This document shows, in pieces, positions 36,930-46,489 of a stretch of DNA of 64,000 nt. Within the stretch, counting starts at the first letter, position 1, and each line of letters starts with the position of its first letter. The stretch covers positions 62,001-126,000 of the forward strand of contig NZ_QTJR01000007.1 of NCBI RefSeq assembly GCF_003382285.1. The letters run 5' to 3'. The notes beneath the pieces were generated by a model. That model did not search any database. It was not told the DNA's origin and was given only the letters and a program-made list of their open reading frames with translations. The stretch is from Lysobacter soli. Lineage in GTDB: Bacteria; Pseudomonadota; Gammaproteobacteria; Xanthomonadales; Xanthomonadaceae. Both the position numbers and the translations under genes were made by a program.

Positions 36930-37765
36930 GCGTCCAGCGTCGTCGGCTCGGGCAGCCGCGCCAGCCGTAGCTGGAACAGCGTCTTGGTGACCAGCAGGCG
37001 CTCTTCGATCGGCTTGAGCACCAGGTCGTTGGCGCCGGCGCGGATCAGCGCGCTCTGGTTGTCGGCATTGCCGTCGCCGGTCATCACCAGCACGGGCAGG
37101 CGGCGCTTGCCGTAGCCGAAGTCTTCGCGCAGCCGGGCGAGCAGGTCGTTGCCGCTCAGCGCGCCCTTGAGGTACACGTCGGTCAGCACGAGATCGCAAC
37201 CGACATCGTCCTGCCCACGGCGCGCTTCAAGGAATTCCAGCGCCTCTTCCACGCCGACGAAGTGCAGCACCGTCAGGCCATGGCGTTCAAGCATGCGCTT
37301 GGTCGCCAGCGCGACGACCTTGCTGTCTTCGACGTAGAGCACACGGGCGCCCGGGATCGGCTGCGGCTGCACGTAGCCTCGGATGAACGCCGCCAGCGCC
37401 GTGTGGCCCAGCGCCTTGTCGAAGTAGTCGGTGACGTCTTCGGTGAAACGGCGCGATTCCAGGTGCGACTGCGCGTCGCCGGAGACGACGATGATCGGCA
37501 CGTACGCCTGCCCCGCCGATTCGCGCACGGCGCGCGCCAGCGCGATGCCGTCGCCGTCGGGCAGCACGAGCGACGTGGTGACCAGGTCGACCGCGCCACT
37601 GGCGAGCGCGGCTCGCGCTTCGGCGATACCGGCGCAGGGCACGACGACGGCGTCGCTCAGCTCGCGCGTCAGCACGTCGCCGATGAGCTTGCGCACCAGC
37701 TTGGAGCCGTCGACCACCATGATCCGGGGCGCGGCGTTGGCGAGATGGCGAAGGTCCTGGCTCAT
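36926..37765 (-). CDS. Tandem-receiver response regulator, first receiver degenerate
   Basis: 279 residues made only of two receiver domains. The second (about 140-265) is complete: [20 protein letters not shown], phosphoacceptor [11 protein letters not shown], Thr in VLVMTGDG, Lys in DLVLKPIE. The first (about 12-130) keeps a Lys (DYFDKAL) and one acidic residue (VVDGSK), but the phosphoacceptor position reads [14 protein letters not shown], with Ser in place of Asp. It therefore cannot be phosphorylated in the usual way. There is no output domain. It overlaps ftsX (4 bases) upstream and ung downstream. Partner kinase and target are unknown. Confidence 0.9.
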   Translation of the reverse strand: MSQDLRHLANAAPRIMVVDGSKLVRKLIGDVLTRELSDAVVVPCAGIAEARAALASGAVDLVTTSLVLPDGDGIALARAVRESAGQAYVPIIVVSGDAQSHLESRRFTEDVTDYFDKALGHTALAAFIRGYVQPQPIPGARVLYVEDSKVVALATKRMLERHGLTVLHFVGVEEALEFLEARRGQDDVGCDLVLTDVYLKGALSGNDLLARLREDFGYGKRRLPVLVMTGDGNADNQSALIRAGANDLVLKPIEERLLVTKTLFQLRLARLPEPTTLDA

Positions 37766-38711
37766 GTCGTCGGGCGCGTCTGGCGCAGGTAGTGGCCGGC
37801 GACGAGGCCGGCGCCGATCCAGCCGAGCACGCCCGAGCCGATCACGATAGCCGCGGCGTCGAGCAGGTCGAAGCCGTGCAGCGCGAACTGGCTTCCATAG
37901 CTCTGCGCGAGCGCCGCGAGCGGTTCGCGCAGCGCGCGGTCGGCGGCGGTCAGCAGGCCGAGCGCGATCAGGCCTGCGGCCAGTCCGTAGCTCAGGCCCA
38001 AATAGAGGAACGGGCGGCGGATGAAGCCGTCGGTGGCGCCGAGCTGCTGCAGCACCGCGATTTCATCGCGACGCGACTGGATGTCGAGCCGGACGGTATT
38101 GCCGACCACGAGCAGCGCGCCCACACCGAGCAGCGCCGCCAGCACCCACGCCAGCCGGACGCCGAAGCGCAGCCACTGGTCCAGGCGCTGGCGCCATGCG
38201 GCGTCGTGCTGCACGACATCGACGTCCGGCAACGTGCGCAGCGATTCGGCGAGCATCGTTTCGTCGCCCTTCGGCGTCACGACCAGCACGCTCGGCAGCG
38301 GATTGCCGTCCACCGCGCTGATCGCTTCGCCCAGGCCGCTGCTGCGGCGCAGTTCTTCCATGCCCTGTTCGGGCGTGCGCAGGTCGAGCGTGGCGATGTC
38401 GCCGCGGCCGCGGAGTTGCTCGGCGAGCGCGCGGGCGCGATCGACCGTCACCTGCGGCTTGAGGAACAGGCTGATCTGTCGCGACTGCTCCACCGTTCCG
38501 GTGAATCGTTCGACGTTGCCGAGCGCGGCCCACAGCCCGAGCGGGAGCGTGATCGCGACCGCCATCACGCCGATGGTCAGCGCGGTCGCCCACGGCTTGC
38601 GCAGCATGCGGCCGACGCTGGCGACGAGGCTGTAGACGTGGTGGTCGAACCATGTGCCAAGACGCGAGTTCGGACGCGCCGGGCGGGTCGAGGCGTTGGC
38701 GGTCGGCGCGC

Positions 38712-38715
<4 letters not shown>
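37762..38715 (-). CDS. ftsX: Cell division protein FtsX
   Basis: Membrane partner of FtsE at the division septum; FtsEX activates peptidoglycan hydrolases through EnvC-type proteins. 317 residues from a GTG. A cytoplasmic N-terminus is followed by a membrane helix (about 38-60, AITLPLGLWAAL), a large periplasmic domain and three C-terminal helices, the ABC3/FtsX topology. The start overlaps the ftsE stop (GTGA), and its stop overlaps the regulator ATG, so three genes are translationally chained. Confidence 0.95.
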
Positions 38716-39398
<683 letters not shown>

Positions 39399-39537
39399 CG
39401 CTCACCGTGTACCCACTCGTGCCGCCCAGTATCGGCGGCACGGGCGGCGCTGGCTAGGGCGAAATCCGCGGCAGGCGCGCAAACCGCGACGCGGTTCGCG
39501 AGGCTGGCGCCGGATGCGTGCGGCGCCAGCGCGGAAC

Positions 39538-41268
39538 TCAGTGCTGGCTGCGCGGCGAACGCGAGATCAGCGACTTCAGGCCGCGGCCGATGCGATGGAG
39601 CAGGCCGAGCTTGTCGCCGTCCTTCGCAGCGGCCTTGGCGGCCTTCTGCGCGTGGACCTGGGTCGGCGCCTTCGGTGCGGCCTGTGCGGGCGCGGCGCCC
39701 TGCGTGGCGGCTTCGGCACCCTCGATGCGGCGACCACCACGACGGCGACGGCGCTTGCGCGGCGCGCGTTCGGCATCGCCGGTCGGCGGCGTCGCGGCCT
39801 CTACGGCCTGGTGCGCCTGCGCGGCGGCATCGACCACCGGCTGCGGGCGCGGCTTGCGCTCGCCGCGCGGCGCGCCGTCGCGGCTTTCCGCACGGCCACC
39901 TTCACGACGACCGCCTTCACGACGGCCCTCGCTGCGACCGCCGCCCGGCTTGCCGCCACGGTTGCGGCCACCGCCACGACGCTCTTCGTCGGCCGCACGC
40001 TGTTCGCGCGCTTCCTTGAAGATCGAACCGATGCTTTCGTTCTCGCCCTCGCCTTCAGCGCCTTCCGGCACTTCGCGCGGCGGGCGCGGAATCGCGACCA
40101 GCAGGTCGGCCTCGACCGCCGCCACAGGCAGCTTCTGCTCGATGTAGGCCTCGATGTCCGGCAGCGACATCGCATAGCGCTCGCAGGCGAAGCTGATCGC
40201 GTCGCCTTCCGCGCCCAGGCGCGCCGTGCGGCCGATGCGGTGGACGTAGTCTTCCGCGTCGAACGGCAGGTCGTAGTTGTAGACGTGCGAGACGCCGTCG
40301 ATGTGCAGGCCGCGCGCGGCCACGTCGGTGGCGACGAGGATTTCCAGCTGGCCCTTCTGGAAGCGGTTGAGCAGCGTCTCGCGCTTCTTCTGCGGCACGT
40401 CGCCGGACAGCACGCCGACGCGGTAACCGCCCTTTTCCAGCGCACGCGCGACGCGTTCGACGAACGCCTTGGTGTTGACGAACACCATCGTCCGCGCGCC
40501 CTCGCTGCGCGAGAGCAGGCCGAGCAGCAGCGGGATCTTCTCGTCGTCGGCCGGGAAGAACACCTTCTGGCGCACGCGCGCCGCGGTGACGGTCTCGGCC
40601 TCGACGACGAGCTTCTCCGGCTCGTTCATGTGCTCGTACGCGAGCTCCAGCACGCGATGGCTAAGCGTCGCGCTGAACAGCAGCGTCTGGCGCTCGGTGC
40701 GGATCGGCATGCGGCGCAGCAGGAAGCGGATGTCCTTGATGAAGCCCAGGTCGAACATGCGGTCGGCTTCGTCGAGCACGCAGATCTCGCAGGCGTGCAG
40801 CGACACGACCTTGTGCTGCTTGACGTAGTCGATCAGGCGGCCGGGCGTGGCGATGATGATGTCGGCGCCCTTCTGCAGCAGCTCGCGCTGCTTGTCGTAG
40901 TCGACGCCGCCGTAGACCAGGGCGAACTTCAGGCCGAGGTCGGAACCGAACTTCACCGCGTCCTTGTGGATCTGGATGGCGAGTTCGCGCGTCGGCGCCA
41001 GGATCAGCGCGCGCGGGTCTTCGGGCTTGCGCTCGGCCAGCGCCGGACGCGTCAGCAGGCGGTTCATCACCGCGACCAGGAAGGCCAGCGTCTTGCCCGT
41101 GCCGGTCTGCGCCTGGCCGGCGACATCGCGGCCCTGCAGCGCGATGGGAAGCGTCAGCGCCTGGATCGGCGTGCAGCGGGTGAAGCCGGCGGCTTCGAGC
41201 CCGGCCAGCAGGCTCGGATGCAGGTCGAAAGAAGAAAAGGAAACGTCGGTTAGAGGCTTGTCGCTCAT
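39538..41268 (-). CDS. rhlB: ATP-dependent RNA helicase RhlB (DEAD-box)
   Basis: 576 residues. The helicase core (about 1-420) has [40 protein letters not shown] and [10 protein letters not shown] motifs. RhlB works with RNase E in the degradosome. The C-terminal 150 residues are an Arg/Gly-rich and Ala/Pro-rich tail ([24 protein letters not shown]), longer than in E. coli (421 residues) and typical of Xanthomonadaceae. The ATG at 41268 follows AATCTG on the reverse strand, matching the known [11 protein letters not shown] start. It is divergent from trxA; a 297-base gap holds both promoters. Confidence 0.95.
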   Translation of the reverse strand: MSDKPLTDVSFSSFDLHPSLLAGLEAAGFTRCTPIQALTLPIALQGRDVAGQAQTGTGKTLAFLVAVMNRLLTRPALAERKPEDPRALILAPTRELAIQIHKDAVKFGSDLGLKFALVYGGVDYDKQRELLQKGADIIIATPGRLIDYVKQHKVVSLHACEICVLDEADRMFDLGFIKDIRFLLRRMPIRTERQTLLFSATLSHRVLELAYEHMNEPEKLVVEAETVTAARVRQKVFFPADDEKIPLLLGLLSRSEGARTMVFVNTKAFVERVARALEKGGYRVGVLSGDVPQKKRETLLNRFQKGQLEILVATDVAARGLHIDGVSHVYNYDLPFDAEDYVHRIGRTARLGAEGDAISFACERYAMSLPDIEAYIEQKLPVAAVEADLLVAIPRPPREVPEGAEGEGENESIGSIFKEAREQRAADEERRGGGRNRGGKPGGGRSEGRREGGRREGGRAESRDGAPRGERKPRPQPVVDAAAQAHQAVEAATPPTGDAERAPRKRRRRRGGRRIEGAEAATQGAAPAQAAPKAPTQVHAQKAAKAAAKDGDKLGLLHRIGRGLKSLISRSPRSQH

Positions 41269-41565
41269 CAGATTCGAAGTCCGCGCGCGCCGTGCAGTTG
41301 CAGCATGCAATGTTGCGTTGGCGCGCTTGCGTGGGTGGCGTCCGCATCGCAGACTGCCGGGGCCGGGCCCGCTCGGGCGCCGGCTCGGAAAGGGGTCGGG
41401 AACCGGCCGATCGGACCGCTGGTCCGGGCTTGAAGTCCCCGCGAAACGCCCCAGTTTACCGTAACGACCGATCCGGCACGCCCGCGGGCCCCGCCGGGTC
41501 GTTCACCCGTCCGTGGGACGGCCCTCCGGGGGTCGTCCGCCATGCCCCATCCGCAGGAGAGTCCC

Positions 41566-41892
41566 GTGAGCGAGAAAATTTTGCACGTTGGCGATGCCGA
41601 CTTCGACGCCGCCGTGCTGCAGTCGTCCGAACCGGTGCTGGTCGATTTCTGGGCCGAATGGTGCGGTCCCTGCAAGATGATCGCCCCCGCGCTGGACGAA
41701 CTGGCCGCCGCGTACGACGGCAAGGTCAAGATCGCCAAGGTCAACGTGGACCACAACCGCGCCACGGCGATGAAGTACCACGTGCGCTCGATCCCGATGC
41801 TGCTGCTGTTCAAGAACGGCCAGGTCCAGGCGACCCAGATCGGCGCCGTCGGCAAGGCCCAGCTGAGCCAGATGATCGACAAGGCGATCTGA
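41566..41892 (+). CDS. trxA: Thioredoxin
   Basis: Reduces disulfides in cytoplasmic proteins. 108 residues with the WCGPCK active site at residues 32-37 and the cis-Pro in RSIPMLLLF. The GTG start (MSEKILHV in frame) fits the TrxA N-terminus and has CAGGAGAG 5-12 bases upstream; an in-frame ATG at 41542 would add eight residues without family support. It sits before rho, as in E. coli and most gammaproteobacteria. Confidence 0.96.
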   Translation: MSEKILHVGDADFDAAVLQSSEPVLVDFWAEWCGPCKMIAPALDELAAAYDGKVKIAKVNVDHNRATAMKYHVRSIPMLLLFKNGQVQATQIGAVGKAQLSQMIDKAI

Positions 41893-42195
41893 CGCCTGTC
41901 GCATCGCCCTCTCCCGCCCGGGAGGGGGTTCGCGGGACGCTTCCATTCCCGCCCGTCCTGCCCCAAAGGCCTGTCGCCGCACGGTTTCCCGCCGGCCCCG
42001 GCCATCTGAACCAGCCCTGTCCCGGCGCTTGCCGCCGCGCGATGGCAGTGCTAGTTTCATTCCACCCGGCGTTGCTGACCTTCCGCGACCTCACCATCCG
42101 GACCCGTCTGCCGCCGCACCCCACTTTCGAAACCATCGTCCCTGACGTTCCGCTCGCCCTCTGCGAGCGCTCGCCGCTTAGCGAGGATTCCCTGC
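41893..42195 (+). other. trxA-rho intergenic leader region
   Basis: 303 bases. A short palindrome (CTCCCGCCCGGGAG) lies near 41912-41925, and a putative rho promoter at 42029-42057. A small frame from ATG 42042 to 42206 would overlap the rho start, but it has no ribosome site and I do not call it. rho leaders in E. coli carry a leader peptide; that is not supported here. Confidence 0.5.
42029..42057 (+). promoter_or_regulatory. Putative promoter of rho
   Basis: TTGCCG (42029-42034) and TAGTTT (42052-42057) are spaced exactly 17 bases apart. The matches are moderate (4 and 3 of 6). It would give an untranslated leader of about 130 bases, the length at which Rho autoregulation acts in E. coli. 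Confidence 0.35.
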
Positions 42196-43863
42196 TTGTC
42201 CGATAACACCCCTGACGCCGGCGAAGTCGCCGAGAAGCGCGTGCGCAAGGCACGCGTGAGCAAGGCCGCCGACAACGCGCCGGCCGCCGACTCCGCACCG
42301 GCTCCCACCCAGGCACCCGCGCCGCGCGCCGAAGCGCCGGCCCCGGCCGCCGAAGCGCCTGCCTCCTCCTCTTCCGAACCGCGCGCCGAAGGCGCCGCCG
42401 CCCAGGGCGGCGAAGGCGGCCAGCACCGCGAGGGCCGCGACGACAACCGTGGCGGCAACAACCGTCGCGATCGTTTCCGCAACCGCCGCGAGCGCCAGCG
42501 CGAGCGCTACCGCGACCAGAACGGCGGCATGCAGGACGACGGCGGCAACGGCGAGAACTTCGTTCCCCGTCCGCACCCGCAGGTTCCGGAAGGCTTCCCG
42601 CAGTACTCGCTGGGCGACCTCAAGCGCATGCCCACGCCGAAGCTGCTGGACGTGGCCGACCAGCTGCAGATCCAGGAAGGCGTCGCCCGCGCCCGCAAGC
42701 AGGACGTCATCTTCGCCGTCCTGAAGGTGCTGACCCGCCATGGCGAAGGCGTCGCCGCCGACGGCGTGCTGGAAATCCTCCCCGACGGCTTCGGCTTCCT
42801 GCGCGCCGCCGAGGCCAGCTACCTGGCCGGCCCGGACGACGTGTACATCTCGCCCAGCCAGATCCGCCGCTTCAACCTGCGCACCGGCGACCACCTGTCC
42901 GGCCGCATCCGCTGGCCGAAGGACGGCGAACGCTACTTCGCGCTGGCCGTGGTCGACACGATCAACGGCGAGCCGCTGGAAGCGTCGAAGAACAAGGTCC
43001 TGTTCGAGAACCTGACCCCGCTGTTCCCGCGCAAGCGCTTCCGCCTGGAACGCGGCGACGGTTCGACCGAAGACATCACCGGCCGCATCCTCGACCTCAT
43101 GGCGCCGCAGGGCAAAGGCCAGCGCGCGCTGATCGTTTCGCCGCCCAAGGCGGGCAAGACGATGATGATGCAGCAGGTGGCCACGGCCATCACCAGCAAT
43201 CATCCGGACGTCCACCTGATCGTGCTGCTCGTCGATGAGCGCCCGGAAGAAGTGACCGAAATGCAGCGCACCGTGCGCGGCGAAGTGGTCTCCTCGACCT
43301 TCGATGAACCCGCCGGCCGCCACGTGCAGGTCGCCGAAATGGTGATCGAGCGCGCCAAGCGCCTGGTCGAGCACAAGAAGGACGTCGTGATCCTGCTCGA
43401 CTCCATCACCCGTCTGGCGCGCGCGTACAACAACGTCGTGCCGTCCTCGGGCAAGGTGCTCACCGGCGGTGTCGACGCGAACGCGCTGCATCGTCCGAAG
43501 CGTTTCTTCGGCGCCGCGCGTAACGTGGAGGAAGGCGGTTCGCTGACCATCATCGCCACCGCGCTGATCGACACCGGCAGCAAGATGGACGAGGTGATCT
43601 ACGAAGAGTTCAAGGGCACCGGCAACTCCGAAGTGCACCTGGACCGCCGCATCGCCGAGAAGCGCGTCTATCCGGCCATCAACATCAACCGCTCCGGCAC
43701 GCGTCGCGAAGACCTGCTGATCGAGCCGGAACTGCTGCAGAAGATCTGGATCCTGCGCAAGCTGCTGCACGGCATGGACGAGATCGGTGCGATGGAGTTC
43801 CTGCTGGACAAGATGAAGACGACCAAGTCGAACGACGAGTTCTTCAGCTCGATGAAGCGCTGA
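42196..43863 (+). CDS. rho: Transcription termination factor Rho
   Basis: Hexameric RNA-translocating ATPase that ends transcription. 555 residues from a TTG start (GAGGA 9 bases upstream). Residues about 5-115 are a disordered Ala/Pro/Arg-rich insertion absent from E. coli Rho (419 residues). Then come the RNA-binding cold-shock-like domain ([21 protein letters not shown]), Walker [14 protein letters not shown], Walker [18 protein letters not shown], and the Q/R-loop region [23 protein letters not shown]. Its last 101 bases are repeated 1463 bp downstream because a mobile element has inserted there; the protein stays intact. Confidence 0.97.
   Translation: MSDNTPDAGEVAEKRVRKARVSKAADNAPAADSAPAPTQAPAPRAEAPAPAAEAPASSSSEPRAEGAAAQGGEGGQHREGRDDNRGGNNRRDRFRNRRERQRERYRDQNGGMQDDGGNGENFVPRPHPQVPEGFPQYSLGDLKRMPTPKLLDVADQLQIQEGVARARKQDVIFAVLKVLTRHGEGVAADGVLEILPDGFGFLRAAEASYLAGPDDVYISPSQIRRFNLRTGDHLSGRIRWPKDGERYFALAVVDTINGEPLEASKNKVLFENLTPLFPRKRFRLERGDGSTEDITGRILDLMAPQGKGQRALIVSPPKAGKTMMMQQVATAITSNHPDVHLIVLLVDERPEEVTEMQRTVRGEVVSSTFDEPAGRHVQVAEMVIERAKRLVEHKKDVVILLDSITRLARAYNNVVPSSGKVLTGGVDANALHRPKRFFGAARNVEEGGSLTIIATALIDTGSKMDEVIYEEFKGTGNSEVHLDRRIAEKRVYPAININRSGTRREDLLIEPELLQKIWILRKLLHGMDEIGAMEFLLDKMKTTKSNDEFFSSMKR
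43763..43863 (+). repeat. attL-side copy of rho 3' end direct repeat
   Basis: The last 101 bases of rho, including the stop. An almost identical copy is at 45226-45326 with one C/T difference (43836 versus 45299), synonymous at an Asp codon. This is the left boundary of an integrated element. Confidence 0.9.
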
Positions 43864-43937
43864 GGCCCACGGGCCAAGGCTTTCGGGCCCTCCGCCGCAT
43901 CGCGAGGGCCCGGACCATCGAAGGGGTCAGACCGGAG

Positions 43938-43961
43938 TTTGACCCCCAGGTTTGACCACCA
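43938..43961 (+). repeat. Left-end pair of arm-type-like repeats
   Basis: TTTGACCCCCA (43938-43948) and TTTGACCACCA (43951-43961), direct repeats with a 13-bp period, 75 bases inside the left boundary. The same motif pair, also with a 13-bp period and the same orientation, occurs at the right end. Confidence 0.7.
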
Positions 43962-44232
43962 AGCAGCCAAAAGCCCCCTAACCGTGACGGTGGGGCAAAT
44001 GAGCAAGACCCAGTACCTCCAGCGCCTGGGGCAATCTTGGTATCTGCGGGTGAAGGTCCCCCGAGCGCTGCAAGGGCGCGTCGGGAACACCCATATACGA
44101 CGCGCGCTGGGCACCCGAGACCTGGATGAGGCCGTGCGCCGGAAGTGGAGCGCGCTGGCACAGGTTCGCGCATACCTTGAAGGGCTATCGGCGGTTGCTA
44201 CCGCTCTTCCAATCTCGCCAACTCCCAGCGCG

Positions 44233-44250
44233 ATTGCAATTAATTGCAAT
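44233..44250. repeat. 18-bp AT-rich perfect palindrome, copy 1
   Basis: ATTGCAATTAATTGCAAT, inside the linker of the integrase gene. It shares the 16-base core TTGCAATTAATTGCAA with copy 2; the centres are 35 bases apart. Confidence 0.85.
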
Positions 44251-44267
44251 CCAATCCCCTCGCTCGA

Positions 44268-44285
44268 TTTGCAATTAATTGCAAA
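44268..44285. repeat. 18-bp AT-rich perfect palindrome, copy 2
   Basis: TTTGCAATTAATTGCAAA. A third, imperfect version (TGCAATTGATTGCAAA) is at 45033-45048 near the right end of the element. Confidence 0.85.
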
Positions 44286-45157
44286 CGCCGATGCTCGCCC
44301 GGCTGCCTGCTTGGACTCTCTACTAGAGCAGTGGTTGGACAGCACAGCCTGCCTGAAGACGACCCACTTCCAGCGACAGCAAGCGTATCGAGAGCTGCGC
44401 GCGTTCTTAGGCGGTGACCGCCAACCCCAAGTCGTCACCGAGGCCCTGGCAGCTGAATACGTGGATGAGCGGCTGAAGCAGTCCCCCGATAGCCCGAGCA
44501 CGCGACGGCGTAAGTTGAGCGCGCTGGGCGCGTTCTGGGGGTGGATGGCCTCCCGGCGCTTCGTCGCCAAAGGTGTGAACCCATGGAAGGGCTTCCGGCT
44601 CAGCACCAGGGATGAGCGCATGGGAGGTAAGAAGCGCCCCTACGCCATGGCGGAGTTGGTCCGCCTGTTCTCCGGCGCTCCGACCTACCCTGCCCTGCGC
44701 GAGGTCATGGCACTCGGCCTGTACACCGGCGCTCGCATTGATGAGCTCTGCTCCCTAACCCAAGGTGACATCCGCTGGGATCGGAACGCCGCCTTCGTGC
44801 GCATCGCGAAGAGCAAGACGTATGCAGGTGCGCGCACCCTGGCCGTCCTTCATCCCATACCCGTCGCGGTCTTGCGTGCACGGTGGCGCAAGAGCATCGC
44901 AGCGACCTCCCCACTCTTTCCCGAACTCAAGGGTGGTGGCTACCCCAGGCAGAATCGCTTTGCGGGGGCACTGGGGGGGCTAATGACCGGGCGCGGCGAC
45001 AGCCTGTGCGCATGGGGCGGCTGGGATGCGCGTGCAATTGATTGCAAATCCGACAGAACCCGACGAAAGCCGACACAGGCTGGCGGGAGCCAGCGGAACT
45101 ATCCCCGTCCCGGAGTCACGGAAGAGAGGGTTGACCGGAGGAGGACGAGAGCAGATT

Positions 45158-45181
45158 CTTGACCCCCAACCTTGACCCCCA
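45158..45181 (+). repeat. Right-end pair of arm-type-like repeats
   Basis: CTTGACCCCCA at 45158-45168 and again at 45171-45181, 13-bp period, 44 bases before the right boundary. They match the left-end pair in sequence, spacing and orientation. Confidence 0.7.
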
Positions 45182-45225
45182 TGTGGGGCAAGGAATTTGG
45201 AAACCCTTCAAAAACAAGGGCTTTT

Positions 45226-45326
45226 TGCTGCACGGCATGGACGAGATCGGTGCGATGGAGTTCCTGCTGGACAAGATGAAGACGACCAAGTCGAACGATG
45301 AGTTCTTCAGCTCGATGAAGCGCTGA
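45226..45326 (+). repeat. attR-side copy of rho 3' end direct repeat
   Basis: 101 bases identical to the rho end apart from one base. Probably the displaced original end of the host rho gene, since the matching terminator follows directly. Confidence 0.9.
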
Positions 45327-45351
45327 TCGCAATCGCAGGTCGCATCAACGG

Positions 45352-45377
45352 AACGCCCCGCATTGCGGGGCGTTTTT
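45352..45377 (+). terminator. Original rho terminator, displaced by the element
   Basis: ACGCCCCGC (45353-45361) pairs with GCGGGGCGT (45365-45373) over an ATT loop, followed by T's. It is forward-oriented and just after the duplicated rho end. Confidence 0.92.
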
Positions 45378-45400
45378 GTTTTGCGCGTCCTGTGCGCGAA

Positions 45401-46258
45401 TCATCCGTCGATGTTCGTCAGCAGGCGCGGGCCATCGGGTTGATCGCGATAGACGCCGTCCGACGCGAACGCGTCCGGCGACTGCAGGCTCGCATCCCAG
45501 TTGCGCCACGGCACGCCCTGCCGCGGACCGGGCACGTACGCGTTCCATTTGCCTGCCGCCTCCAGCCGCGTATCCGGCGCGATGAAATCCACCGGAACCC
45601 TAAGCGACATGAAAGGCGCATCGGCATCCTCGCCCTCCGTGGGGAAGACGAATTTCCACTTCCGCGCCGTCTTGATGGCGCTGCTGGCCAGCCACTCGCG
45701 GTAGGTCGCCATCTCGCGCTCGTTTCCAAGGATGCGCAGGTTTACCTGCTCGGCGACCACGTCTTCGACCGCGCCGTTCCGGCCGACCCGGAGCACGAGG
45801 TACACCGTACCGCCCACGCCCTTGTAGACGGCCTCCGACGGGTATTTGGGCGGTTGCAGCTTGCCGCGCGCGAAGGATCCCTCGCCCTTCTTGCCGTAGA
45901 AGGTCACGCCCGAAATTCGAAGCTGGTAATTCTCGCCCTCCTGCTGGGCCACCAGCCGCATCTGCATCGGCGAACGCACGGGCACGGCCTTGCCATCGAT
46001 CACGACCGGTTCGAAACGCCATCCACGGATGCGTCTATCCACGACCTCGAGCACAGCCTTGGGCAATGCTTCCGTCTGATTGAACGTGTACGTCGAGACG
46101 ACGCCATCGGCGTCGATGTCCAGCGAGCCGGTCAACAGCATCGTGGCCTCGACCTGCTTGCGCACTTCGGCCCGACTGTCGGCTGCATTCGCGACCCCAT
46201 GGCCGGCGGACAACGCCAGCGCCATTGCCACGATCCATCCATGCCTGCCCATTTCCAT
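45401..46258 (-). CDS. Periplasmic protein with TonB C-terminal-like domain
   Basis: 285 residues with a signal peptide ending ANA (about residue 25). The region GKLQPPKYPSEAVYKGVGGTVYLVLRVGRNGAVEDVVAEQVNL continuing to KTARKWKFVFPTEG (about residues 135-215) resembles the TonB_C fold: PxYPxxA, G.V.L...V...G.V and the A...W.F end. It lacks the N-terminal membrane anchor and Pro-rich spacer of true TonB. It probably binds an outer-membrane or periplasmic partner; the role is unknown. Its 3' end faces the rho terminator. Confidence 0.75.
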   Translation of the reverse strand: MEMGRHGWIVAMALALSAGHGVANAADSRAEVRKQVEATMLLTGSLDIDADGVVSTYTFNQTEALPKAVLEVVDRRIRGWRFEPVVIDGKAVPVRSPMQMRLVAQQEGENYQLRISGVTFYGKKGEGSFARGKLQPPKYPSEAVYKGVGGTVYLVLRVGRNGAVEDVVAEQVNLRILGNEREMATYREWLASSAIKTARKWKFVFPTEGEDADAPFMSLRVPVDFIAPDTRLEAAGKWNAYVPGPRQGVPWRNWDASLQSPDAFASDGVYRDQPDGPRLLTNIDG

Positions 46259-46489
46259 CCCCTTCCCTGGCGCCCCCTTGGCGCTGATGGGGCAAGCCTA
46301 GCGCACTCCCGGGTGTGACCGGATATGGCAGCTCCTCCGGCGGCGCACGTGGCACCTCGCGCCCCTCGCGGCACCGTTCCGACCGATCGACAGCGACGCG
46401 CGTGGGCACCGATCGCATCGCTGTGTCGCCCGCGCGGCACCGATGAGGCCACGGATCGGCGTGCATAATCCGGGAAACGGAGGCGTTTC

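Larger units (their letters stand above)
43999..45162 (+). pseudogene. Truncated tyrosine recombinase (phage-type integrase)
   Basis: 387 residues. The N-terminal part (TQYLQRLGQSWYLRVKVPRALQG) matches the arm-binding/DUF6538-like domain of phage integrases; then a SAM-like core-binding domain (LDSLLEQWLDSTACLKTTHFQRQQ) and the start of the catalytic domain with the first Arg in GLYTGARIDELCSLTQGDI and the Lys in SKTYAGART. After residue about 325 the sequence becomes unrelated (RGDSLCAWGGWDARAIDCKS), so the HxxR box and catalytic Tyr are missing: a non-functional remnant. It starts 136 bases from the rho stop, typical for integrases beside attL. The stop falls inside the right-end repeat. 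Confidence 0.85.
43864..45225 (+). mobile_element. Degenerate integrative element inserted in the rho 3' end
   Basis: 1362 bases between two direct repeats of the rho 3' end. It holds a C-terminally truncated tyrosine recombinase, paired 13-bp-period TTGACC-type repeats at both ends, and AT-rich palindromes. The sequence is less GC-rich than the flanks. The original rho terminator now lies after the right repeat (45352-45377). The arrangement resembles phages and islands that integrate into gene 3' ends and restore the gene with their own copy; here nearly all cargo is gone. Confidence 0.85.

Noticed and set aside
42042-42206. 54-residue frame before rho as a possible leader peptide
   Set aside because: No Shine-Dalgarno sequence and no similarity to RhoL. 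It overlaps the rho start in another frame.
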